Shown here in pieces: positions 1 through 5,382 of a DNA stretch of 7,661 nucleotides; the stretch's first letter is position 1; every line of letters begins with the position of its first letter. Origin of the DNA: Archaeoglobaceae archaeon. GTDB lineage: Archaea > Halobacteriota > Archaeoglobi > Archaeoglobales > Archaeoglobaceae. The translations under genes and the position numbers were made by a program. The notes below the pieces were generated by a model. That model had not been told where the DNA came from and ran no database searches. It worked only from the letters and a program-made list of their open reading frames with translations. The stretch lies in assembly GCA_027038095.1 (NCBI GenBank), contig JALVYA010000187.1, positions 1 through 7,661 of the forward strand, written 5' to 3'.

Positions 1-196
1 GTGCAAAATCGCATAGAAAACTGTAAGCCTCAGGTCCCACCAGCTCTTCCAGGGCTATTTTGAGGGCTTCTTCAGGATCCTTCAGGTGAGCTACTTTTTT
101 TTCTATGTTTTCGTACCTTATCATGAGCTCGTTAACAAGGTTTCTGATTCCAACTTTGAGCAGGCATTTACTCTCTTTCCCGTTTTTGTCTTCCAT
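1..196 (-). CDS. Uncharacterised protein, N-terminal 65 residues (runs off left edge)
   Basis: Reading the minus strand from an ATG at 196-194 gives an open frame of 65 codons with no stop before the window edge, so this is the 5' end of a longer gene. The peptide begins MEDKNGKESKCLLKVGIRNL and continues with a charged, probably helical stretch (Glu/Lys/Leu-rich, residues about 20-55). I see no signal peptide, membrane segment or recognisable motif, and I do not recognise the family. ATG 196 is the first ATG in frame; an in-frame stop lies about 30 codons upstream with no other good start between. No Shine-Dalgarno site precedes it, but a TATA-like AAATATAC (minus strand, 225-218) is centred about 26 bp upstream, which fits a leaderless transcript. 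It is divergent from the thermosome gene. That it is a gene is inferred from archaeal-looking codon use, the promoter and the open frame; its function is unknown. Confidence 0.6.
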   Translation of the reverse strand, partial: MEDKNGKESKCLLKVGIRNLVNELMIRYENIEKKVAHLKDPEEALKIALEELVGPEAYSFLCDFA

Positions 197-217
197 GTTG
201 CTGGTATTTGCGAAGCT

Positions 218-225
218 GTATATTT
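218..225 (-). promoter_or_regulatory. Candidate TATA box for the left-edge gene
   Basis: On the minus strand the octamer AAATATAC is centred about 26 bp before the ATG at 196, the spacing expected between an archaeal TATA box and a transcription start at the start codon. A second AT-rich candidate lies further upstream (minus strand, about 313-303, TAAAATATTTA) and would give a leader of roughly 85 nt instead. Confidence 0.4.
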
Positions 226-493
226 GTTTATTGTTTTGTTTTCTGTCATCCCTTTCAACGTCTTTGCGAATGGGAGCTGTTGATTTTTATTGGTCTTGTT
301 AATAAATATTTTATCCATTGCCAGACGTTTTTGGGCATCCAGTAACATACCATCGAATGCCGGCACAATCGCGATTGAAGCAACACAACACTGGAATCAG
401 ATATACAAGCTTGATTACCCAACTGGCTAACGTTCTACTCTGTCAACAGGTTTCCCTAAACGGTGATTTGACTGGCCTTTTTTTTACCAAAAA

Positions 494-503
494 CCTTATA
501 TAG
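494..503 (+). promoter_or_regulatory. Thermosome promoter (TATA box)
   Basis: CCTTATATAG contains a strong archaeal TATA box (TTATATAG, 496-503), preceded by an A-rich stretch that could serve as the BRE. With the usual 25-27 bp spacing, transcription would start near 525, giving a leader of about 53 nt. Within the leader a weak hairpin can be drawn (CCTGC 540-544 with GCGGG 551-555, one G-T pair). The half site CTAAC at 427-431 resembles half of the Archaeoglobus HSR1 heat-shock operator, but the partner half is absent. Confidence 0.7.
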
Positions 504-566
504 AACTACATCTCCACAAAAAATTGCCATACAGAATATCCTGCTGAACTGCGGGATTAATAAAAA

Positions 567-573
567 GGAGGTG
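567..573 (+). promoter_or_regulatory. Strong Shine-Dalgarno site for the thermosome gene
   Basis: GGAGGTG is a near-perfect complement of the 16S rRNA 3' end and sits 5 nt before the ATG at 579. It fixes the start codon and suggests high translation, as expected for an abundant chaperonin. Confidence 0.85.
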
Positions 574-578
574 GTGTT

Positions 579-2210
579 ATGGCAACTCTGCAGGGGCAGC
601 CTGTACTGATACTGAAGGAGGGAACCCAGAGAACTGTTGGAAGGGATGCCCAGAGGTTAAACATAATGGCAGCGAGAGTTATTGCTGAGGCTGTGAGGAG
701 CACTCTGGGCCCAAGAGGTATGGACAAGATGCTCGTTGACAGCCTCGGAGATATCGTGATAACGAACGACGGTGTTACGATTTTAAAGGAAATTGATGTT
801 GAGCACCCGGCGGCAAAGATGATCATTGAGGTTGCGAAGACTCAGGACAACGAGGTTGGTGATGGAACGACAACTGCTGTCGTTCTCGCCGGAGAACTGC
901 TGAAGAGAGCTGAGGAGCTTCTTGATCAGGACATTCACCCCGCGATAATATCAAACGGTTACAGGCTTGCATGCGAGAAGGCTGTCGAAATACTCAACGA
1001 GATAGCGATACCGATAAGCAAGGAAGACGACGAAATTCTGAAGAGAATAGCAATGACGGCAATGACCGGTAAAGGTGCTGAAGTTGCACTCGACAAGCTC
1101 GCTGACATAGTTGTCAGGGCTGTCAAGGCTGTTACTGAAGAGGTCGATGGAAAGCTGAAGTTCGACCCCGACTTCGTGAAGCTCGAGAAGAAGCAGGGAG
1201 GAAGCGTGGAGGACACCGAGCTTGTGGACGGAATAGTGCTCGACAAGGAAGTCGTCCATCCGGGAATGCCGAGGAGAGTTGAAAATGCTAAGATACTGCT
1301 CGTAAACTCTGCGCTTGAGGTAAAGGAGACTGAGACCGATGCAAAGATCAGAATCACCGATCCAGAGATGCTCCAGAAGTTCATAGAGCAGGAGGAGAAG
1401 ATGCTGAGGGAGCTCGTTGACAGAATCGTCAACGCAGGAGCAAACGTCGTGTTCTGCCAGAAGGGTATTGACGACCTCGCACAGTACTACCTCGCAAAGG
1501 CAGGAATACTCGCTGTGAGGAGGGTTAAGAAGAGCGACCTCGAAAAGCTCGCGAAGGCTACTGGAGCGAAGGTTCTGACCGACCTGAGAGACATAAGCAG
1601 CGAAGACCTCGGAGAGGCAGACCTCGTTGAAGAGAGGAAGGTCGGAGACGAAAAGATGGTATTTGTCACGGGATGCAAGAACCCGAAGGCGGTAACGATT
1701 CTCGTCAGGGGTGGAACCGAACACGTCGTCGAGGAGGTCGCAAGAGGCATTGAAGATGCCGTCAGAGTTGTTGGCGTTGCCCTGGAGGACGGAAAGGTCG
1801 TTGCTGGCGGCGGTGCTCCAGAAATAGAGCTCAGCCTGAGACTCAAGCAGTGGGCACCAACTCTCGGTGGCAGAGAACAGCTCTCCGCTGAAGCGTTTGC
1901 TAACGCACTGGAGATAATACCGAAGACTCTTGCTGAGAACGCCGGAATCGATCCAATTGACGTGCTTGTGGAGCTCAAGGCAGCTCACGAAAAAGGAGAG
2001 GTTTACGCTGGAGTTGACGTTGAAACAGGAAAGGTCATCAACATGAAGGATGCGGGAGTTTTAGAACCTCTGAGAGTCAAGACCCACGCCATCGAATCGG
2101 CCACTGAAGTGGCAGTGATGATACTGAGAATCGACGACGTCATAGCGGCAAAGGGCATGGAAAAGACGAAGAAGACGGGATTTGAAGGAATGGGCGAGCC
2201 TGAGTTCTGA
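579..2210 (+). CDS. thsA: Thermosome subunit (group II chaperonin)
   Basis: This 543-residue protein is a subunit of the archaeal cytosolic chaperonin, a double-ring ATP-driven folding machine with a built-in lid. Length is typical of the family. The equatorial ATP-binding motifs are all visible: LGPRGMDK (43-50), NDG (63-65), GDGTTT (94-99, with Asp95 as the Mg/ATP ligand) and the GGG at 410-412. Asp393 in the segment RGIEDAVRVV matches the catalytic aspartate. The apical domain occupies roughly residues 215-370, with the helical protrusion (lid) around 245-285. The C-terminus is short and ends EGMGEPEF without an extended Gly-Gly-Met repeat. The start is fixed by GGAGGTG 5 nt upstream. The gene appears monocistronic, with its own TATA box and a T-rich terminator. 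The sequence resembles Archaeoglobus thermosome subunits, but the alpha/beta assignment is from memory and is uncertain. No frameshift or missing key residue was seen. Confidence 0.98.
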   Translation: MATLQGQPVLILKEGTQRTVGRDAQRLNIMAARVIAEAVRSTLGPRGMDKMLVDSLGDIVITNDGVTILKEIDVEHPAAKMIIEVAKTQDNEVGDGTTTAVVLAGELLKRAEELLDQDIHPAIISNGYRLACEKAVEILNEIAIPISKEDDEILKRIAMTAMTGKGAEVALDKLADIVVRAVKAVTEEVDGKLKFDPDFVKLEKKQGGSVEDTELVDGIVLDKEVVHPGMPRRVENAKILLVNSALEVKETETDAKIRITDPEMLQKFIEQEEKMLRELVDRIVNAGANVVFCQKGIDDLAQYYLAKAGILAVRRVKKSDLEKLAKATGAKVLTDLRDISSEDLGEADLVEERKVGDEKMVFVTGCKNPKAVTILVRGGTEHVVEEVARGIEDAVRVVGVALEDGKVVAGGGAPEIELSLRLKQWAPTLGGREQLSAEAFANALEIIPKTLAENAGIDPIDVLVELKAAHEKGEVYAGVDVETGKVINMKDAGVLEPLRVKTHAIESATEVAVMILRIDDVIAAKGMEKTKKTGFEGMGEPEF

Positions 2211-2231
2211 TAGTTCAAACCTTCCTTATCA

Positions 2232-2245
2232 TTTTTAATTATTTT
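2232..2245 (+). terminator. T-rich terminator after the thermosome gene
   Basis: Two T runs (five T at 2232-2236 and four T at 2242-2245) lie 20-35 bp after the thermosome stop codon. Archaeal RNA polymerase terminates at such tracts without a required hairpin. This is inferred from composition only. Confidence 0.5.
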
Positions 2246-2248
2246 GAA

Positions 2249-2260
2249 TTCCGGTCGGAA
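2249..2260. repeat. Short dyad TTCCG-gt-CGGAA
   Basis: A 5-bp inverted repeat has a 2-nt centre. The centre is too short for an RNA hairpin loop, so if it is functional it would more likely be a protein-binding site on DNA. It lies just behind the thermosome terminator and about 185 bp before the PAC2-family start codon. No function can be assigned. Confidence 0.35.
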
Positions 2261-2283
2261 AGAACAGATCAGAAAAAGACGTC

Positions 2284-2322
2284 AATCAAGTTTTACCGTT
2301 AAAATACGGTTATTTTTTGATT
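2284..2322. repeat. Nested inverted repeat with T tract in the thermosome-PAC2 spacer
   Basis: The inner arms ACCGT (2295-2299) and ACGGT (2306-2310) flank a 6-nt loop TAAAAT. The outer arms AATCAA (2284-2289) and TTGATT (2317-2322) also match, with an unpaired 5/6-nt internal stretch between. Six T (2313-2318) follow the inner hairpin on the plus strand. It may be a back-up terminator for the thermosome or a regulatory element for the operon starting at 2444. Confidence 0.45.
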
Positions 2323-2443
2323 CTCGCTATTCTGATTGCGTTTTCAACCGGTGTATTCGACTTGCAGAGTAAGAACTCGTGTAAAATCCACAGCACAGGG
2401 TAAAAACACAAAAATCAAATACACCCATCAGCAAACTTTCATT

Positions 2444-3172
2444 ATGATTTCAGTTGACATCAACCTCATTAAAGAAGTGGGTGTTGAAAATCCCGTAGTG
2501 TTAACGAGTTTTCCGGGTATAGGGCTTGTAGGAACTATTTTAGCCGCACACTACGTAACAGAACTGAAACCCGAGCAGATAGGCATAATCACCTCAGACG
2601 CCTTACCTCCAATAGCCACTTCAATGGACGGCGTAATCTTGCCCCCTGTGAGAATATACCAGCTCCTGAACATGGAAGCCCTGCTGATACACTCAGATGT
2701 ACCCGTTCCTCCTGAGCTTGCTAACAGCATGAGCAGGGTAATCGTGGAGTGGTGCAAATCCATCAACGCGAGAAAACTGATCTCCGTTGCCGGAATAACT
2801 ACTTTTGAAAACAAGAAGAGAGTTTTTGGAGCCGCAACGAGTAAGGAAATACTGGAGGAGATAAAGGATCACGTGGAACTTTTCAAAAGCGGTACGATTT
2901 CCGGGATTGCAGGATCTTTGCTGAACGAGTGCGTGGCAAAGAATTTTCCGGGAATGGCGATTCTCGGAGAGACCATAGGATTCAATCCAGATCCCAGAGC
3001 TGCTGCAGAAGTTGCAAAAGTTTTAAACCGACTGTTCGGCTGGAACGTGAGTGTGGAGAAGCTGATAAAGGAGGCTGAAATGATAGAAGCACAGATGCAG
3101 AAACTTGCAGAACAGACGAAGATGCAGGAATCAAAGGCAAAGAAGGAGAAAGAACTGCCAATGTTTGGATGA
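2444..3172 (+). CDS. PAC2-family protein (proteasome assembly chaperone-like)
   Basis: This 242-residue soluble protein matches my knowledge of the archaeal PAC2 family (PbaA/PbaB-type), relatives of eukaryotic proteasome assembly chaperones that bind the 20S alpha ring. Family landmarks are the glycine-rich SFPGIGLVG near the N-terminus (22-30), PPIATSMDG and LPPVRIY (55-72), VAGITTF (115-121), SGIAGSLLNECVA (153-165), and GETIGFNPDPRAAAEVAKVL (175-194). Residues about 202-236 form a charged helix, probably a coiled coil, and the chain ends ELPMFG. The ATG at 2444 is chosen because MISVDINLI leads directly into the conserved domain; a TTG at 2336 would add 36 uncharacteristic basic residues. 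No Shine-Dalgarno site is present, so the mRNA may be leaderless. It is the first gene of an operon with the DUF473 gene 10 bp downstream. The exact role (alpha-ring assembly, core-particle binding or other) is inferred from the family; some family members are uncharacterised. Confidence 0.88.
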   Translation: MISVDINLIKEVGVENPVVLTSFPGIGLVGTILAAHYVTELKPEQIGIITSDALPPIATSMDGVILPPVRIYQLLNMEALLIHSDVPVPPELANSMSRVIVEWCKSINARKLISVAGITTFENKKRVFGAATSKEILEEIKDHVELFKSGTISGIAGSLLNECVAKNFPGMAILGETIGFNPDPRAAAEVAKVLNRLFGWNVSVEKLIKEAEMIEAQMQKLAEQTKMQESKAKKEKELPMFG

Positions 3173-3176
3173 GGTG
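3171..3176 (+). promoter_or_regulatory. Shine-Dalgarno site overlapping the PAC2 stop codon
   Basis: GAGGTG begins inside the TGA stop (3170-3172) of the PAC2-family gene and lies 6 nt before the ATG at 3183. This favours 3183 over the nearby in-frame ATGs at 3189 and 3198, and implies translational coupling of the two genes. Confidence 0.7.
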
Positions 3177-3182
3177 GTTAAA

Positions 3183-3587
3183 ATGAATATGGACAGAATG
3201 AAGTGTTACATTCTCACAGGCATTTCGAGAAGCGTTATAGACGCTCTTTTGAGAAGGGAAATCAGAAGTATTGAGCTCAGGAGCGCACACAACGTTGCCA
3301 CAGCGCTGAAAGCGGAAATAGGAAGCTGCGTTCTGCTTACACCTGCGAGGCTCAGCGATCTCGGAAAGGGTGTTACCGGCGTCATCGCAGAGGTAACGGG
3401 TAAGGAAGTAATGTCCCACTCGCTATTCTTTGCATCTGGAAGCTACTTTGAAGAGAACGAGATGACTGCAGTCAGGTTAATGCTCAGACCAAAGGGGTTT
3501 GGAAGAATAGTTTCAGTTGCCAACACCGGAATACTCGACACAACGGTTGCAGAGGTAGTTTCCATCAGTCATTTCAACGCCGGTTAA
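3183..3587 (+). CDS. DUF473 family protein
   Basis: This 134-residue protein is recognised as the archaeal DUF473 family; the length fits. Its molecular function is unknown. Visible landmarks are MKCYILTGISRSVIDALLRR near the N-terminus (6-25), the segment GKGVTGVIAEV (61-71), SGSYFEENEMTAVRL (85-99) and a glycine-rich GFGRIVSVANTGI (105-117). It has no signal peptide or membrane segment and is probably cytosolic. The start at 3183 is chosen from the Shine-Dalgarno spacing of 6 nt; Met3 and Met6 are possible alternatives. A longer reading back to 3105 lies within the PAC2 coding region and is rejected. It is the second gene of a two-gene operon with the PAC2-family gene, sharing its promoter, and ends before a T-rich tract that faces the convergent sua5 gene. 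Any link to proteasome function is only an inference from this arrangement. Confidence 0.85.
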   Translation: MNMDRMKCYILTGISRSVIDALLRREIRSIELRSAHNVATALKAEIGSCVLLTPARLSDLGKGVTGVIAEVTGKEVMSHSLFFASGSYFEENEMTAVRLMLRPKGFGRIVSVANTGILDTTVAEVVSISHFNAG

Positions 3588-3588
3588 C

Positions 3589-3606
3589 TTTTTATTGTTT
3601 GTTTTT
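3589..3606 (+). terminator. T-rich terminator after DUF473
   Basis: Two runs of five T (3589-3593 and 3602-3606) follow the DUF473 stop codon at once and fill the 30-bp gap to the convergent sua5 gene. No comparable T tract serves the minus strand here, so sua5 transcripts may read into the DUF473 gene as antisense. Confidence 0.5.
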
Positions 3607-3617
3607 ATCTGTTATTG

Positions 3618-4676
3618 TTATCGTTTTACTGTTCTCTCTGCAGATTCCGTCTGTTTCATAGCTTCCCTCAACCTCATCATTATTGCCCTTCCAACTCCCG
3701 TTTCTCTCACGCTCTGGAAAACTGCTACGTCGCAGTTTGCGAGTTCTCTCATCGACCTGAACAGCTTTCTTGAGTAGTCTTCTACATCTCTGACTCTCAC
3801 GATTCTTATTCTATGGGTATGTCTGCTGTCTGAAAGGTTGGCTGAAATGTCTGAGATGTCCAGAGAATCCATGCACTCCAGCATTCTGTCGATTACGTCC
3901 TCAAAAGCACAGACGCCGACGCTTTTCCCCTTTCTTAACTCGCTGATGACGATTTCTGGAATTGCTGCGGGATCGACGATTTTTACCTTGGCTTTCATTC
4001 TGTAGTGTTCGGATTTTGGTTTTTCCGTTACGACGTCCAGAAATTCTCCAAGCTCCTCCACTCCAATCCTGCCAAGTCTCAGAATTCTTGCTGGTCTGAC
4101 GGTTAAGTCGATAACGGTAGATTCTATGCCCATCTCCGTTTCTCCTCCGTCTATTACGAGACCTATTTCATCCATTTCGTCTTTAAACTCCTCAATTGCA
4201 TCCTCCGCTCTCGTGGGGCTTATGCTCCCGCTTTTGTTTGCAGATGGAGCGCCCAGAGGAGTTTCACTCAGTTCTATGAGCTTGAGAGCTATTCTGTTTG
4301 CCGGCATCCTGACTGCTACTTTGTCACTCATGCCGGAAGTTATGTCTGGCACTTTCTCCTTTTTCTTCAAAACTATTGCAAGGGGGCCCGGGAAGAACTC
4401 CTCCATCAGAATTTCCGCTTCTCTGTTTACCTCAGCCAATTCGTAAACCTGATCGGTACTGCATACGTGCAGAATCAGGGGTTTGTTTGCAGGCCTGCCC
4501 TTAACTCTGTAGAGTTTCTTAACTGCTTTTTCGTTGAGGGCGTCACAGCCAATTCCGTAAACGGTTTCGGTGGGAAAAATTACGAGCCCCCCACTCTTTA
4601 CTATTTCCGCTCCCAGCTTTATTTTGTCCACATCTCTTTCAACATCTCTAACTCTGACAGTTGCACCCACAGACAT
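3618..4676 (-). CDS. sua5: L-threonylcarbamoyladenylate synthase, Sua5 type (YrdC + Sua5 domains)
   Basis: The enzyme makes threonylcarbamoyl-AMP from threonine, bicarbonate and ATP, the first step of tRNA t6A37 synthesis; KEOPS then transfers the group to ANN-decoding tRNAs. The 352 residues comprise an N-terminal YrdC domain (about 12-205) and a C-terminal Sua5 domain (about 228-345), as in other archaeal Sua5 enzymes. Visible motifs are FPTETVYGIG (34-43), KGRPANKPL (59-67) with Lys59 and Arg61, APSAN (143-147) with Ser145 and Asn147, and GIESTVID (183-190). The Sua5 domain ends with the typical GVGRAIMMRLREAM (327-340). The linker reads TEKPKSEHYRMKA (217-229), where the family usually has an SPGMKYRHYAP-like motif, so it is divergent. 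A longer start at 4712 would put the TATA-like TTTAAATAA inside the coding region, so the ATG at 4676 is preferred; a GTG at 4670 is also possible. No ribosome binding site is seen. Confidence 0.95.
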   Translation of the reverse strand: MSVGATVRVRDVERDVDKIKLGAEIVKSGGLVIFPTETVYGIGCDALNEKAVKKLYRVKGRPANKPLILHVCSTDQVYELAEVNREAEILMEEFFPGPLAIVLKKKEKVPDITSGMSDKVAVRMPANRIALKLIELSETPLGAPSANKSGSISPTRAEDAIEEFKDEMDEIGLVIDGGETEMGIESTVIDLTVRPARILRLGRIGVEELGEFLDVVTEKPKSEHYRMKAKVKIVDPAAIPEIVISELRKGKSVGVCAFEDVIDRMLECMDSLDISDISANLSDSRHTHRIRIVRVRDVEDYSRKLFRSMRELANCDVAVFQSVRETGVGRAIMMRLREAMKQTESAERTVKR

Positions 4677-4692
4677 GATACCTGCGAAGGAG

Positions 4693-4701
4693 TTATTTAA
4701 A
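4693..4701 (-). promoter_or_regulatory. TATA box for sua5
   Basis: On the minus strand TTTAAATAA follows an A-rich stretch (CAAAAG) that suits a BRE. Its centre is about 21 bp from the ATG at 4676 and about 27 bp from the GTG at 4670, so transcription starts at or within a few bases of the start codon and the mRNA is probably leaderless. This argues against the upstream ATG at 4712. Confidence 0.6.
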
Positions 4702-4751
4702 CTTTTGAGCAATTTGCCTTGCCTGCTGTGAGTTTGCCGGGGTCGAGAGAA

Positions 4752-4759
4752 TTTTAATT
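4752..4759 (+). promoter_or_regulatory. Candidate TATA box for the methyltransferase gene
   Basis: TTTTAATT is centred about 26-27 bp before the ATG at 4782, with no Shine-Dalgarno site between, which fits a leaderless transcript. It lies back to back with the sua5 promoter in the 105-bp divergent gap. Confidence 0.45.
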
Positions 4760-4781
4760 CAGAGACCGGCAGAATGCTGTC

Positions 4782-5336
4782 ATGAACACAGCTGTGGAAC
4801 CTCTAAGAGACGTGTTCTTCTGGGCTACGGTAGCAACTGCTGCAATAGTGCTGGAGATTACCGTTTTCATATCGAGGAGAAAGCGCAGAAGAGCGGTATA
4901 CGCAGTATCCGGAATATTAGGAGTTATTCTATTCGAATTCCCTCGTTTCTTAATACCCCTGCTTCCACAACCTGAAATCATCCCGAATGCACCTGAAATC
5001 AGGTGGGTTGGATGGGCTCTGTTCGTTACCGGAATCGCTGTGATGATGGCGTCGTTTACCCAGTTAATGGCTGCCAGAAAGAGGGGATGGCCACTGCAAA
5101 CAACCGGTGTTTACGGGATCGTCAGACATCCGATGTACCTGGGCGATGTGCTCTGGGCTCTTGGTCTGAGCATGGCATTTAACGCCCTGTACGCTCTCGC
5201 CCTCACACCGCTCTGGCTCTTTCTAAGGTATTCCATCGCACTGCTCGAAGAGGAAAAGCTGATCGAGAAGTACGGAGAGGACTACGTGAGGTACATGCAT
5301 AAAGTTCGCAGGAGGATTGTGCCCTGTATTCTGTGA
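4782..5336 (+). CDS. Isoprenylcysteine carboxyl methyltransferase-family membrane protein
   Basis: This 184-residue integral membrane protein is of the ICMT/PEMT-like family of SAM-dependent methyltransferases. Hydrophobic segments are at about 11-30, 39-61, 74-95 and 119-149 (the last long enough for a helical hairpin). The C-terminal catalytic region is well preserved: GVYGIVRHPMYLGD (109-122) with the RHPxY signature, EEEKLIEKYGEDYVRY (156-171), then a basic RRRIVP near the end. A basic loop RRKRRR (32-37) after the first helix predicts that this side faces the cytoplasm. The ATG at 4782 fits a promoter centred 26-27 bp upstream. The gene stands alone between divergent sua5 and ppcA. In eukaryotes the family methylates prenylated C-terminal cysteines; most prokaryotic members have unknown substrates, possibly lipids or small hydrophobic molecules, so the substrate here cannot be named. 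Confidence 0.88.
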   Translation: MNTAVEPLRDVFFWATVATAAIVLEITVFISRRKRRRAVYAVSGILGVILFEFPRFLIPLLPQPEIIPNAPEIRWVGWALFVTGIAVMMASFTQLMAARKRGWPLQTTGVYGIVRHPMYLGDVLWALGLSMAFNALYALALTPLWLFLRYSIALLEEEKLIEKYGEDYVRYMHKVRRRIVPCIL

Positions 5337-5359
5337 TTTACCTGCTTAACAATTTTACT

Positions 5360-5375
5360 GTCTTCGGGGGAAGAC
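5360..5375. repeat. Inverted repeat GTCTTC-gggg-GAAGAC upstream of ppcA
   Basis: A perfect 6-bp inverted repeat has a four-G loop. It lies 24 bp after the methyltransferase stop codon and ends 7 bp before the ppcA TATA box. It could be an operator for ppcA or a hairpin near the 3' end of the methyltransferase mRNA; no T tract follows it, so it is not a classic intrinsic terminator. Confidence 0.5.
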
Positions 5376-5382
5376 CTCAATA

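Larger units (their letters stand above)
197..578. other. Divergent intergenic region upstream of the thermosome gene
   Basis: This is 382 bp between the divergent left-edge gene and the thermosome gene. Short open frames here (for example plus strand 318-503 and minus strand 366-121) have no supporting start signals or coding character, and I do not call them genes. The region holds AT-rich promoter elements for both directions and three short dyads: a perfect 12-bp palindrome CAATCGCGATTG at 366-377, CAAGCTTG at 406-413, and CTGT-ca-ACAG at 440-449. A run of eight T lies at 478-485, just before the thermosome promoter. No tRNA-like or other recognisable RNA gene was seen. Confidence 0.6.
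2211..2443. other. Spacer between the thermosome gene and the PAC2-DUF473 operon
   Basis: This is 233 bp with no convincing gene. The frame of the downstream gene stays open back to a TTG at 2336, but those 36 extra codons do not look like a PAC2 N-terminus and have no ribosome binding site. The spacer holds a T-rich terminator, two dyads, and near its end a weak TATA-like element (TCAAATAC, 2415-2422) about 25 bp before the ATG at 2444. No tRNA or C/D-box RNA pattern was seen. Confidence 0.55.

Noticed and set aside
121..366. Minus-strand open frame of 81 codons
   Set aside because: It overlaps the better-supported left-edge gene (1-196) in another frame and has no start signals.
427..441. 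HSR1-type heat-shock operator (CTAAC-N5-GTTAG) upstream of the thermosome
   Set aside because: Only the CTAAC half is present; the bases at the partner position read ACTCT.
318..503. Small plus-strand open frame upstream of the thermosome
   Set aside because: It overlaps the thermosome TATA box, lacks a ribosome binding site and has no coding character.
951..1988. Long minus-strand open frame (345 codons) opposite the thermosome gene
   Set aside because: It lies fully within a well-supported chaperonin gene, its protein shows no family motif and is rich in Leu, Ser and Cys as expected for a codon-bias shadow, and it has no promoter or ribosome binding site.
2336..2443. Upstream extension of the PAC2-family gene to a TTG start
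   Set aside because: The added 36 residues are basic and unlike PAC2 N-termini, there is no Shine-Dalgarno site, and the ATG at 2444 begins right at the conserved domain.
2211..2443. tRNA or other structured RNA in the spacer after the thermosome
   Set aside because: No T-arm GTTCGAAT-like consensus, acceptor pairing or CCA context was found.
3105..3182. Longer start for DUF473 overlapping the PAC2 gene
   Set aside because: The extra 26 residues come from the PAC2 coding region in another frame (very Arg-rich) and a good Shine-Dalgarno site specifies the ATG at 3183.
5039..5045. Box C-like GTGATGA (C/D-box guide RNA)
   Set aside because: It is inside the methyltransferase coding region and no box D, D' or C' elements follow at suitable distances.
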